Source: Chloroflexota bacterium (GTDB lineage: Bacteria > Chloroflexota > Limnocylindria > P2-11E). Taken from it: DNA of 43,956 nucleotides. A program made the position numbers and the translations under genes. Shown in pieces: positions 15,444-24,236 of this stretch (position 1 is its first letter; the number at the start of each line of letters is the position of its first letter). The stretch lies in assembly GCA_005882765.1 (NCBI GenBank), contig VBDV01000124.1, positions 1-43,956 on the forward strand, given 5' to 3'. The notes under the pieces are model-generated. The model was not told where the DNA came from and ran no database searches. It was given only the letters and a program-made list of their open reading frames with translations.

Positions 15444-16134
15444 GCTGAGCGGCAAGGTCGCGCTCGTCACGGGGACGGCGCATGGCATCGGGACGGCGAT
15501 CGCGGATGGCCTGGAGGAAGACGGCGCGAAGGTTCATCGCGTCGATCGCGACACCGCCGACCTCTCCGATCCAGCGCAGGTCGCAAGTCTCATCGAGCGG
15601 CTCGGTCGCATCGACGTCCTCGTCAACAACGCCGGCGGCGTCGTCGGCCAGGTAGGCAAACCGCTCGATGAGGTGAGCGACGAGGAGTGGCGAGCGATCG
15701 TCGACGCCAACCTCACAAGCGCGTTCCTGTGCACGCGCGCGGTCATCCCTGGGATGAAGGCCGCCCGGGCCGGATCGATCGTGAACATCTCATCCGGCGC
15801 GGGGCGGAGCGTGAGCCTCACCGGTATCCAGGCGTACGCGAGCGCCAAGGCCGGTCAGATCGGGTTCACTCGGCAGATGGCGCACGAGCTCGGGCCGTTC
15901 GGCATCACCGTGAACTGCATCGCGCCCGGTTTCGTTCGCTCGAATCCGACGACCGAGAAGCAGTGGGAAAGCTACGGTGCGGAAGGCCAGCGGCGCCTTG
16001 TCGAAGGGATCGCGCTCCGTCGCCTCGGGCGTCCCGAGGACATCGCGAACGGAGTTCGTTTCTTCGTTTCGTCTCGAGCCTCGTGGATCACGGGACAGGT
16101 GCTCTCGATCGATGGGGGACGATCACTGTTCTGA
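15436..16134 (+). CDS. Short-chain dehydrogenase/reductase
   Basis: The 232-residue protein is a classical SDR with the nucleotide-binding TGTAHGIG near residue 13, NNAG, the catalytic Ser in VNISSG, and YASAK with the catalytic Tyr and Lys. The C-terminal DGGRSLF ending is typical. The acidic residue after the second strand (RVDRDT) suggests NAD preference. It probably acts on a hydroxyl or keto group of the compound handled by the preceding amidohydrolase. It converges with the M20 peptidase, overlapping its end by 12 bases. Confidence 0.9.
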   Translation: MGELSGKVALVTGTAHGIGTAIADGLEEDGAKVHRVDRDTADLSDPAQVASLIERLGRIDVLVNNAGGVVGQVGKPLDEVSDEEWRAIVDANLTSAFLCTRAVIPGMKAARAGSIVNISSGAGRSVSLTGIQAYASAKAGQIGFTRQMAHELGPFGITVNCIAPGFVRSNPTTEKQWESYGAEGQRRLVEGIALRRLGRPEDIANGVRFFVSSRASWITGQVLSIDGGRSLF

Positions 16135-17493
16135 TCGCGCGTAGCTCTCCCAGTAGCGGGCCCAGGCCTCGAGGCCTTCGTGCAGACGATGGACGCGGAA
16201 GAACTCGTTCGGCGAGTGGAAGGCCTCGTCCGTCGTAGAGAACGAGAAGAACACAGTGTCGATGCCGAGCAGGCGTTTGAAGAGCTCGCTCACCGGAAGT
16301 GTCGAGCCCATGCGCACGCGGAGCGGCTTCTTGCCGTAGACCTGCTCGAGCACGCGCTCGGCGGTCAAAAGGCCGGGATGATCCGACGGGATGCGATAGG
16401 GCCGCGCCGCGTGCCGCTCGCCGCCGAGCGCCAGGGTCACGCCGACGGGCACATGGGTTTCGAGGTGCCGCGCGACGAGCGCGCGGACCCGGTCCGGATC
16501 CTGGTCGGGAACGAGGCGGCAGCTGAGCTTCGCGTGGGCCTCGTTCGGCGTGACTGTCTGGCTGCCCTCGCCCTGATAGCCGCCCCACATACCGTTCACT
16601 TCGAGCGTCGGGCGTACCCACTGCCGCTCCAACGTGTTGTAGCCGGCTTCGCCGAACGCCGCCGGCGCCCCGACGTCCGAAAGAAAACCCGCCTCGTCGA
16701 ATCGGAGGTCCGCGATCGCGCGCCGTTCGTCAGCGTTCAGCGGGACCACGTCGTCGTAGAAGCCGGCGACTGCCACACGGCCGTCCGGTGCGTGCAGGCT
16801 GGCGACGATCTCGGCCATGGCATGCAGCGCGTTCGCGATCGAGCCGCCGTAACGTCCGGAGTGGAGGTTCCGGTTCGCGCCCGTGAGGGCGAATTCGAGG
16901 ACGGAGACGCCGCGGCACCCGACCGTGATCGACGGCTCGTCGCTACGCCACATCGCTCCGTCGGCCGACAGGACCACGTCCGCCCGCAGCAGGCGGGCGT
17001 TCGCGGCGATCACCGGCTCGAGGTTCCGGCTTCCGATCTCCTCCTCACCCTCGAAGAGGAACTTCACGTTGAGCGGCAGCGCCCCGCGGGTCGCGAAGAA
17101 GGCCTGCGCGACCTTGAGCGGGATGAGCATCGGCCCCTTGTTGTCGGAGACACCGCGGCCGTAGAGCCGTCCGTCGCGCACCTCCGGCGCGAACGGATCG
17201 CTTGACCACCGCTCGAGCGGATCTGGTGGCTGCACGTCGTAGTGCCCGTAGACGAGTAGCGTCGGCGCTCCTGCTCCGAGCCACTCGCCGTAGACGACCG
17301 GATGGCCCCCAGTCGCGATGGTCCGGACATCGATGGGGCCGGCCTCGCGCAGCCGCGCGGCGACCCACTCCGCGGCGCGTGCCATGTCATCACGGTGCCG
17401 CGGATCCGTGCTCACGCTCGGGATGCGCGCGAACTCGATCAGCTCGTCGAGGATCTGGTCGTGGCGCGCCGACAGATATTCGAGCGGCGTCAT
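16123..17493 (-). CDS. M20-family dipeptidase/peptidase
   Basis: The 456-residue protein has all M20 zinc sites: YGHYDVQPP (H and D ligand), RGVSDNKGP (bridging D), FLFEGEEEIGS (catalytic and ligand Glu pair), and the late TDEAFHSPNE histidine. The lid domain starts at NRNLHSGRYGGS, with the conserved H. M20 members of this length and motif set (carnosinase/PepV-like) cleave dipeptides or acylated amino acids. The ATG overlaps the PanE-like stop (ATGA), so the two are translated together. Confidence 0.9.
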   Translation of the reverse strand: MTPLEYLSARHDQILDELIEFARIPSVSTDPRHRDDMARAAEWVAARLREAGPIDVRTIATGGHPVVYGEWLGAGAPTLLVYGHYDVQPPDPLERWSSDPFAPEVRDGRLYGRGVSDNKGPMLIPLKVAQAFFATRGALPLNVKFLFEGEEEIGSRNLEPVIAANARLLRADVVLSADGAMWRSDEPSITVGCRGVSVLEFALTGANRNLHSGRYGGSIANALHAMAEIVASLHAPDGRVAVAGFYDDVVPLNADERRAIADLRFDEAGFLSDVGAPAAFGEAGYNTLERQWVRPTLEVNGMWGGYQGEGSQTVTPNEAHAKLSCRLVPDQDPDRVRALVARHLETHVPVGVTLALGGERHAARPYRIPSDHPGLLTAERVLEQVYGKKPLRVRMGSTLPVSELFKRLLGIDTVFFSFSTTDEAFHSPNEFFRVHRLHEGLEAWARYWESYARSEQ

Positions 17494-18509
17494 CCAGTCA
17501 GCACGGCGGCTCTGAGCAGATCGAGGGTCGCGTGGCTCTGCGGGCGCTTGCCGTCTTCGACCTCGTGCATCAGCTCGATCAGCCGCGAGACCAGCGGTGT
17601 CGCGACACCGGCCTCCGCGCCGAGTGTCACGATCGGGCCGAGCTGCGCGTCCGTCTCGGTGCGGCGCTTGCGCACCGCGATGTCCCGCCAGATGCCGCTG
17701 TGCGTCTTGGCCGACCTGCGGTTGAACGCGACCATCTCGTCGAGCGACCGCTCCGCCATTTCGCGGGCCGCCTCCGGCGCGAAGGCGTGCGGATCGAAGC
17801 CGTTGAAGCCTTCCGGCGTGATGTTCCGCGCGCGGGCGACGCGCATCACCTCGCGCGCGACTTCGACGTAGACGTCGCGATACCTGGGATCGGCCAGCGC
17901 GTCCGCGATGGAGTCGTTGGTGAGTGCGGTCGCGAACAGTTGCGCGCCGTAGGCCAATTTGGCCCAGAGGTAGCCCCAGATGTTCGCCGTCACGGTGGCG
18001 GCGTCGTCGAAGTCCCGAAACGCGCGGTGGAGCTCGCCGATCCGCGGTGTCACACGTCCGTCGATCTCACCGAGCACCACCGCGCCCCGCCCGGCGTACT
18101 GGATCGCACCCGGCTCGAGGTAGTCCGCTCCGAAATTGACGAAGCAGCCCATCGTGCGCGCGTCGCCGACAACGTCCTTGATGATCAGCTCGTTTAGGCC
18201 GTTCTGCGCCGACACGACGTAGCCGTCCGCGCTCAGGTGAGCCGCGAGCGCACGCGTGGCGGCTTCGGTATCCTGCGCCTTCACGGCGAGAACGATGCGC
18301 TCGAACTCTCCATTCAGCTCATCAGGAGTGAAGGAGGGGATTCGGCAGACGAACTGCGTCAGCGGTCCCTCGATCCGAAGTCCGGCTTTGTTGATCGCTG
18401 CGACGTGTTCCTCTGCCCGGTCGACGAACGTGATCTCGTGTCCAGCGCGGGCGAGATGCGCACCGATTGTGCCGCCGATCGCGCCGGCGCCCCAGACCAG
18501 GAATTTCAC
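17490..18509 (-). CDS. 2-dehydropantoate 2-reductase family (PanE/ApbA) protein
   Basis: The 339-residue protein opens with the Rossmann motif VWGAGAIGGTIGAHLARAGH, followed by LAVKAQDT and the mid-region SAQNGLNEL, all typical of ketopantoate reductases. The C-terminal helical domain has the usual KLAYGAQLF and substrate-side elements (VVSRLIELMHEVEDGK), although the classical K-x-x-x-N-x-x-x-N is altered. Rather than vitamin B5 synthesis, its coupling to the M20 peptidase and distance from pan genes suggest a catabolic keto-acid or 2-oxo-amide reduction. Confidence 0.8.
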   Translation of the reverse strand: MKFLVWGAGAIGGTIGAHLARAGHEITFVDRAEEHVAAINKAGLRIEGPLTQFVCRIPSFTPDELNGEFERIVLAVKAQDTEAATRALAAHLSADGYVVSAQNGLNELIIKDVVGDARTMGCFVNFGADYLEPGAIQYAGRGAVVLGEIDGRVTPRIGELHRAFRDFDDAATVTANIWGYLWAKLAYGAQLFATALTNDSIADALADPRYRDVYVEVAREVMRVARARNITPEGFNGFDPHAFAPEAAREMAERSLDEMVAFNRRSAKTHSGIWRDIAVRKRRTETDAQLGPIVTLGAEAGVATPLVSRLIELMHEVEDGKRPQSHATLDLLRAAVLTG

Positions 18510-18737
18510 GGCACCAGGCTCCGCTGACGCCCTTCGCGTCGCACTGCCCGAGGATGCTCATGACCGCGATCACCAGGATCAGGAATGGGAAGACTCACCT
18601 GAGCGACCGGCCGCATTATCCCTCCGGCGGGCGAGGGACCTTTGCTGGGCGCGGTGCTAAACGGTGGCGCGCGTATCTGGATCTCTTGTTCGGCGTTAAG
18701 TCCAGGGCGTAGGGTGATGGACCGAGGAGGTGCGCCT

Positions 18738-19334
18738 GTGAGCGGGACCCAGAAGCTCCTCGCGAGGATCAAGGCTCTCTTCGGGCCGAGTCGGCCGACG
18801 CCACCGGCACAAGCGGCCGAAGTACCGCTGATACCAGCTGCGACCGCCGTCGAAATCGCGGAGACGCCCCTACCCGAACCGCCCACTCTTTTCGGAGAGC
18901 CTCGGCCCGCCGAGGATCTACCAGCGCCCGCCATCGAAACTCTCGCAGAAGCTGCTACCGACGACCAACCGGTAGTCGCGGTCGGAACACCCGGTTGCCT
19001 GACCCTGCGCCTCGAGAGCGAACGTGGGTCCCGATCGACGTTCGAGGTAACAAAGTCCGGCGCGACGATCGGTCGCGGACCCGAGAGCACCATCCAGCTC
19101 GCGGACCTTTCCGTCTCGCGCAAGCACGCGAAGATCACCTACAAGCAGGGCTCGTACTGGCTGAGCGATCTCGGAAGCATGGGCGGCACGTGGATCGACG
19201 GGACGAAGCTGGCTGCACCCCGGCGCGTTGCGGCGGGCCAGACCATCGACATCGGCGTCTGCCGGCTGACCGTCGTCGCGGCCGCCGAAGGCGAAAAGAC
19301 AGGAGCTGCGAAGGGGCCCTCGAACGCGGCCTAG
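18738..19334 (+). CDS. FHA-domain protein
   Basis: The protein (198 aa from GTG 18738, which has a strong AGGAGG seven bases upstream) has an N-terminal Pro/Ala-rich low-complexity region and a C-terminal FHA domain. That domain has the phospho-Thr recognition core: ATIGRGPESTIQLADLSVSR, then KHAKI and SDLGSMGGTWIDGTKL. FHA domains bind phosphothreonine peptides. No intact kinase is in the window, only the kinase-lobe relic at 13226. Its stop lies two bases before the first conserved codon of the M81 peptidase frame, so they are likely to be cotranslated. Confidence 0.85.
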   Translation: MSGTQKLLARIKALFGPSRPTPPAQAAEVPLIPAATAVEIAETPLPEPPTLFGEPRPAEDLPAPAIETLAEAATDDQPVVAVGTPGCLTLRLESERGSRSTFEVTKSGATIGRGPESTIQLADLSVSRKHAKITYKQGSYWLSDLGSMGGTWIDGTKLAAPRRVAAGQTIDIGVCRLTVVAAAEGEKTGAAKGPSNAA

Positions 19335-19335
19335 G

Positions 19336-20766
19336 GTCGCGATCGGCGGCATCAGCATCGAGTCGAGCACGTTCTCACCACACCGCAGCGGACCCGCTGA
19401 TTTCACCGTCGTGCGCGATGACGAGCTTCTTGCGCGATACCCCGACCTTCCCCGTGATGTCGAGTGGGTGCCTCTCGTACACGCTCGCGCGCTCCCTGGT
19501 GGCGCGGTCGAGCGCGAGTTCTACGAGTCCATCAAAACCGAGCTCATCGCACGGCTACGCGCCGTCCTCCCGGTGCAGGGGGTCCTCCTCGACATTCACG
19601 GAGCGATGAGCGTCGTCGGCCTGACGGACGCGGAGGGCGATTTCGCGTCGACTGTGCGCGACATGATCGGACCCGATGCGCTCGTATCCGCGTCGATGGA
19701 CCCTCATGGGAACATGTCGCGCCGCCTGATCGGCGCGCTCGATCTCGCGACATCACATCGGATGTCGCCGCACGAGGATGCGCCACGCACGAGAACTCGG
19801 GCAGTCGCGAATCTCGTGCGCTGCCTACGGGACGGGGTGCGTCCGCGGAAAGCGTGGGTGCGCGTTCCGGTCTTGCTGCCGGGCGAGCGGGCCAGCACGC
19901 GGGACGAGCCAGCGCGCGGCATCTACGGGCGCCTTTCGGCTATCGAGGCGCAGTCCGGGATCGTCGACGCTGCCGTGTGGATTGGTTACGCCTGGGCTGA
20001 CGAACCGCGCTGCAGCGCCGCGGTCGTCGTCACTGGGACCGACACGGAGACGTTGCTGCACGAAGCGCGCGCTCTCGCCCAAAGCTACTGGAACGCGCGC
20101 GCCGATTTCACGTTCAGCGTCCCGGGGGGCGACGCCGATTGGTGCATCGCGACGGGGCTCGCGTCGAGTGCCCGTCCTTACTTCATCAGCGACTCGGGAG
20201 ACAATCCCACGGCCGGGGGTGCGGGAGACGTGGCGTACATGCTCGAGCGTCTCCTCGCGCATCCGGACCTGGCGTCAGGGCATGCGACCGCGATCTGGGC
20301 GAGCCTCGTCGATCCCGATGCGGTCGCTCGCTGCATCGGTGGCGGTGAAGGCGCCGACCTGGATCTTGCCGTCGGCGGGGCGTTTGGCTCGCGGCACTCG
20401 GCAGTCACTCTTCGAGGAAAGGTGGTTCGGGTTCACAGGGGAGATCCCGTCGGCGGCGACATCGCCGTGATCGCATCGGGCGGGGTGCGGGCGATCCTCA
20501 CCACCCGCCGCAAGCCATACCACTTCGTTCGCGATCTCCAGGCGCTCGGCCTCGACCCAGCCAGGCACGACCTCACGGTCGTGAAGATCGGCTACCTCGT
20601 ACCCGACCTGTTCGCCGCGGCGAAGGGGTGGGTCATCGCGCTCACGCCGGGCGGCGTCGATCAGGACATCGTCCGACTCGGTCACGCGCGTCTCTTGCGT
20701 CCGATCTATCCGTTCGACCCCGACATGGCCGCGCCCAACCTCGCCCCGGAGCTTCTGGGCCGGTAG
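19336..20766 (+). CDS. M81-family metallopeptidase (MlrC-like)
   Basis: The protein resembles MlrC, the enzyme that cleaves linearised microcystin, and has the family segments GVLLDIHGAMS, SASMDPHGNMS and SHRMSPHEDAPRTR (metal-binding D/H residues), plus a C-terminal GGAFGSRHSAV region. The substrate of most M81 members is unknown. The reading frame is conserved from codon 19336 (VAIGGISIESSTFSPHR), which is the normal M81 N-terminus. The only ATG/GTG/TTG in the frame is GTG 19411, which would remove it. The nearest upstream near-start is CTG 19306. The stop is one base before the convergent GAF gene. Confidence 0.8.
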   Translation, partial: VAIGGISIESSTFSPHRSGPADFTVVRDDELLARYPDLPRDVEWVPLVHARALPGGAVEREFYESIKTELIARLRAVLPVQGVLLDIHGAMSVVGLTDAEGDFASTVRDMIGPDALVSASMDPHGNMSRRLIGALDLATSHRMSPHEDAPRTRTRAVANLVRCLRDGVRPRKAWVRVPVLLPGERASTRDEPARGIYGRLSAIEAQSGIVDAAVWIGYAWADEPRCSAAVVVTGTDTETLLHEARALAQSYWNARADFTFSVPGGDADWCIATGLASSARPYFISDSGDNPTAGGAGDVAYMLERLLAHPDLASGHATAIWASLVDPDAVARCIGGGEGADLDLAVGGAFGSRHSAVTLRGKVVRVHRGDPVGGDIAVIASGGVRAILTTRRKPYHFVRDLQALGLDPARHDLTVVKIGYLVPDLFAAAKGWVIALTPGGVDQDIVRLGHARLLRPIYPFDPDMAAPNLAPELLGR

Positions 20767-20767
20767 G

Positions 20768-21769
20768 TCAGCTCCCTGCCAGCTGCGGCGCTTCCTGCCA
20801 CTCGCGCAGAGCGTCTGCCTCGGCAGACTCCCTTCGTGGTGCGTTGTGATCGACGGCCGCCGCACGGGCGATGAGTCGCCCGATGAACCTGCCGAGCACG
20901 CTCGCGAGCTCCTCGTCCGAGTTCTCGTAGCGATTCTGCGCCCGGCCCAGCACGAGGGCACCCACGCTCCGCGCTCTGTCGGCGAGCGGAACGACGATGA
21001 GCTCCCTGATTTCCGCCGACACCCACGGACGAAGGGCCCCCTGTCCGATTCGAACGAGCCGCCGCTGATGAAGGGCATGCGCGAGCGCATCGTGCTCGGA
21101 TGGCAGCATCTGCTCGAAGCGGAGGTTCTCGTGCGGTCGTGCCGCGATGAGCTCGAGCGCGCCGGCGGAGCCGAATAACCAGATCTGCGCGAGGTCGTGG
21201 TCAAGCGAGCTCGTCAGGAGGGCGGTCACGTCGTGCAGGGTTTCCGACAGGCGCTCGCCGAACAGAACGAGGCGAGCCAGCTCGTAGAGCGCGAATGCCT
21301 GGCGGCGATGTACCGCGTCGCGCAGCGCCGCGGTCTCACGAGCGAGGTCCAGAGAGAGGAGCTCGGATACACCCGAGGCCGTGAGCGCGTCAGCCGCGGC
21401 GAAGGATCGCCCGACGCGCAGCGCGATCAGAACGCCACTGACGGTATCGGTCGCGACGAGGGGTGCGACCATCGCCGTATCCGCGACGCGGTCATTGGCC
21501 AGGCGGATGGCCGTGCGCGTCTGGATGGTCGCGCCACTCCTTCGCGTCTCCTCGATCGCCGAGCGAGTCGCGACATCGCCGACCGGGTCGTCGACGACGT
21601 TGTACGTGTAGCGAGACCGAGCGGTGCCATCGACAAGGAATGTCAACCCGTCGTACTGGCCGAGTGTCGCGAGGGCCGCGAGCCTGATGGACCATTCCTC
21701 AGCGTCACTCGCGATCTGCCGTCTGGCCACGATCGGCGGGGTGAGCAAACGGCTGGCGATCGACGGCAT
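20768..21769 (-). CDS. GAF-domain protein
   Basis: The protein (333 aa from the ATG at 21769) contains two tandem GAF-like domains. The first spans roughly residues 30-120 with ATIQTRTAIRLANDRVADTA and VAPLVATDTVSGVLIALRVG. The second spans about 160-310 with WLFGSAGALELIAARPHENL and ELIVVPLADRARSVGALVLG. GAF domains bind small ligands or sense redox state. No kinase, GGDEF or DNA-binding output is attached, so it is probably a sensor module acting on another protein. The open frame extends to 21925, but that part is Arg/Ser-rich and not family-like. Confidence 0.8.
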   Translation of the reverse strand: MPSIASRLLTPPIVARRQIASDAEEWSIRLAALATLGQYDGLTFLVDGTARSRYTYNVVDDPVGDVATRSAIEETRRSGATIQTRTAIRLANDRVADTAMVAPLVATDTVSGVLIALRVGRSFAAADALTASGVSELLSLDLARETAALRDAVHRRQAFALYELARLVLFGERLSETLHDVTALLTSSLDHDLAQIWLFGSAGALELIAARPHENLRFEQMLPSEHDALAHALHQRRLVRIGQGALRPWVSAEIRELIVVPLADRARSVGALVLGRAQNRYENSDEELASVLGRFIGRLIARAAAVDHNAPRRESAEADALREWQEAPQLAGS

Positions 21770-21988
21770 CGCCGATTCCTGACGAACGATGCGATCGCCG
21801 GCGGCGCGGAAGGATTTGGCCGCCTTTGGCTCCCTTATGGCACTCCACCTCGACTTTGTCGCGCGAGATGTCACCGACGCGTGCTGGGAGACATCAGCAT
21901 CAGGGCGGACGGGGTCACTCGTCAAACTCGGGTGCGGCTTTGCGAGTGTCTTTGCACGTTGTTTGATGCCGAGCGTCCGTCGCCTTCG

Positions 21989-22987
21989 ATGAAAATGCGG
22001 CCGATGCCACGCGGGAGATTGATCACGCTCGTGCCCTTCGCGCTTGTCTCCGCGCTAGCGGTGGGTGTTGCGCTCGCCGGGTACATCGCAAGCCCGCACG
22101 CTCCTCCCACATCCGCTCGAGTGGGCACATCGAGCTCGCCCGCGAACGCGACCCCGACCGCCGTCGCGGCGACTCCAGAGCCGGCAGGATCAGCGACTCC
22201 ATCGCCTTCGAAGCCCGCGTCAAGCGCTGCGCGGTCGAACGACGCGGCCGACATGCTGCGGGCGCACAACGACCTTCGCGCCGCCATCGGCGCGCCGGCG
22301 GTCCGCTCGGATGTTCGGGTGACCGCTGCCTCGCAGCGCCACGCCGAGTACCTCGCGCATACCGGTGCCATCGGCCACGAGGAGACGCCGGGAGATCCCG
22401 GATTCACCGGCGTGACCGTCCGCGATCGGCTCGCCGCTCAGGGCTACGCGGACGCAATGGCCAGCGAGGTGGCTGCGTCGTCGGACTCCGGGACCGAGGA
22501 TGTTCGCTTTCTCTGGGACCTTCCGTATCACCGCCTCGGTCTGATGCACCCGCACGCGGTTCTGGCGGGATGGGGGCATGCCGAGATCGACGGGCACACG
22601 GCAACCGTCGGCGTGCTCGTGTTCGACTTCGCGGCCGTCGCGCCCGACCACGTGCGCTCGCCGGCGGCGGGCCAGCACGTCACCGGATCGTGGGCTGGCG
22701 ACGAGTCACCGGACGCGCTGCCGCCCGGCGCCGTGCGTCCGGTCGGGTATCCGGTGATGGTCGTCTACTCGAGCGCGCGGCCCGTCGACCTGAAGAACGC
22801 AAAGCTGACCGACGCAAGCGGCCGCGAGGTCGTGGTTTCGGTCGTGCCGCAGATCTACGAGCGTGACTACGCCGCGATCGTGCCAACGGCGCCGCTCGCC
22901 GCCGGCGCGCGCTACCACGTCCGGCTGGAGCTCTCGGTCGCGGGGACCGACGTCGTCGACGAGTGGGAGTTCGATACGGAGCGCTAG
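21989..22987 (+). CDS. Secreted CAP-domain (SCP/PR1-like) protein
   Basis: The protein (332 aa) has a signal-anchor helix (LVPFALVSALAVGVALAGYI), a Thr/Pro/Ala-rich linker, then a CAP domain starting DMLRAHNDLRAAIGAPAV with the CAP cavity histidines in HNDLR and IGHEETPG. A separate C-terminal beta domain (about residues 245-332) begins PVGYPVMVVYSSARPVDL. Bacterial CAP proteins are extracytoplasmic, with proposed roles in binding lipids or the cell envelope. The start ATG is the first of three in-frame ATGs (21989, 21995, 22004). Confidence 0.85.
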   Translation: MKMRPMPRGRLITLVPFALVSALAVGVALAGYIASPHAPPTSARVGTSSSPANATPTAVAATPEPAGSATPSPSKPASSAARSNDAADMLRAHNDLRAAIGAPAVRSDVRVTAASQRHAEYLAHTGAIGHEETPGDPGFTGVTVRDRLAAQGYADAMASEVAASSDSGTEDVRFLWDLPYHRLGLMHPHAVLAGWGHAEIDGHTATVGVLVFDFAAVAPDHVRSPAAGQHVTGSWAGDESPDALPPGAVRPVGYPVMVVYSSARPVDLKNAKLTDASGREVVVSVVPQIYERDYAAIVPTAPLAAGARYHVRLELSVAGTDVVDEWEFDTER

Positions 22988-23217
22988 CGAGTGGGGAGCG
23001 TCGCGGGACGTCCGATGAATGGCAGCTTTTCCCCAATCGCGAGCAGCACGGGGACGATCTGGCTCTGGAGGAGCTCGGGCCGGACCTTCTGCTCGTGGAA
23101 CGCGACCGCGGCGTCGAGCTTTTCGAGCTCCGCACTCGCCACGGGCGCTTTCGCGGCGCTTTGCGCGAGCAGCTTCAGCATCTGCGGATCCGCGAACGTC
23201 GCGAAGGAAGAGGTCAT
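22984..23217 (-). CDS. Small hypothetical protein
   Basis: I do not recognise this 77-residue protein. It has a good amphipathic helical pattern (LKLLAQSAAKAPVASAELEK, AVAFHEQKVRPELLQ) and codon use like its neighbours. It converges on the CAP gene with a four-base overlap and precedes the DppC-like gene on the same strand. No strong ribosome-binding site is seen before ATG 23217. It may be real or a chance open frame. Confidence 0.35.
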   Translation of the reverse strand: MTSSFATFADPQMLKLLAQSAAKAPVASAELEKLDAAVAFHEQKVRPELLQSQIVPVLLAIGEKLPFIGRPATLPTR

Positions 23218-23338
23218 CAACGACCGGACGCCTTCGTGGACGACGCGCTCGATAGGATTCTCGCCGCCTCATGCTCTGGCAGTGGAGCGCCGTAGAGGTG
23301 CGGTCCTTCCGTGCCTCAGTTAGGAAGAGACACGCACG

Positions 23339-24235
23339 TCACAAGAGGCGCGGGTCGAGCGCGTCACGAAGCGCGTCGCCGACAAGGTTGAAGGCGAGCA
23401 CCGTTGCGAGGATCGCAAGACCGGGGAACGTCGCGATCCACGGCGAGTCGATGATGTAGCTCCGGCCCGCCGACAGCATGTTGCCCCAGTCAGGGGTCGG
23501 TGGCTGCGTCCCGAGACCGAGGAAGCTCAGGCCGGCGGTGTCGATGATCGCCGTACCGACGTTGAGCGTCGCCTGGACGATGATCGGCGCAAGAACATTC
23601 GGCAGGACGTGCTGCCACATAACCCGTCTGTCGCGCGCGCCTGTGGCGCGGGCCGCCTCGACGAAATCGCGCGCACCGACGGAGAGCACCGCGCCCCGAA
23701 CGACGCGCGCGTAGTTCGGGATATACACGATGCCGATCGCGATCATCGCGGTGAGCAGGCCCCGGCCAAGGATCGCGACGATCCCGATCGCGAGAAGCAG
23801 ATACGGGAAGGACAGGAGCACGTCCATCGAACGCATGACGAGACCGTCGGTTCGTCCGCGGTAGTACGCGGCGGTCATGCCCAGAAACAGACCCGCCACC
23901 AGCGCGATGCTCGCGGCGACCCCGCCGGCCTGCAGCGACACCCGCGCGCCCCAGACAACACGGCTGAACACGTCACGGCCGAACTCGTCTGTTCCCATGA
24001 GGTGGGTTGCGCTCGGGGCCTCGCGCTCGATACGGAAATCCTGGTGGATCGGGTCGTAGGGGCTCACCTGCCCGGCGAAGATCGCCATGAGTCCGAAGAG
24101 CACCAGCAGAGTCGCTCCGAGCATTCCGGTCGCGGAGCGCAGGAAGCGCCGGCGCGCCGCTACCCACAGGGATGGCGCCGCCTGCGCTCCGGCGTCGACC
24201 GGTGACGGCACGGCGGTGGCACTGGCGCCGGCCAT
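23339..24235 (-). CDS. Peptide/nickel-type ABC transporter permease (DppC-like)
   Basis: The 298-residue protein has the OppC/DppC features: a long N-terminal segment before the first helix, SPYDPIHQDF and HLMGTDEFGRDVFSRVVWGA (the GTDxxGRDxxSR motif), and the EAA loop DFVEAARATGARDRRVMWQH that docks the ATPase. It forms the channel with the DppB-like gene one base upstream (stop and ATG nearly overlapping). Substrates of such systems include oligopeptides, amines and metal chelates. No ATPase gene follows. Confidence 0.92.
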   Translation of the reverse strand: MAGASATAVPSPVDAGAQAAPSLWVAARRRFLRSATGMLGATLLVLFGLMAIFAGQVSPYDPIHQDFRIEREAPSATHLMGTDEFGRDVFSRVVWGARVSLQAGGVAASIALVAGLFLGMTAAYYRGRTDGLVMRSMDVLLSFPYLLLAIGIVAILGRGLLTAMIAIGIVYIPNYARVVRGAVLSVGARDFVEAARATGARDRRVMWQHVLPNVLAPIIVQATLNVGTAIIDTAGLSFLGLGTQPPTPDWGNMLSAGRSYIIDSPWIATFPGLAILATVLAFNLVGDALRDALDPRLL

Positions 24236-24236
24236 C

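Noticed and set aside
14727-20766. A complete microcystin-degradation (mlr) cluster
   Set aside because: Only the M81/MlrC-like gene is present. MlrA (glutamic protease-like), MlrB (beta-lactamase-like) and MlrD (PTR2-like) are absent, and M81 proteins are widespread outside mlr clusters.
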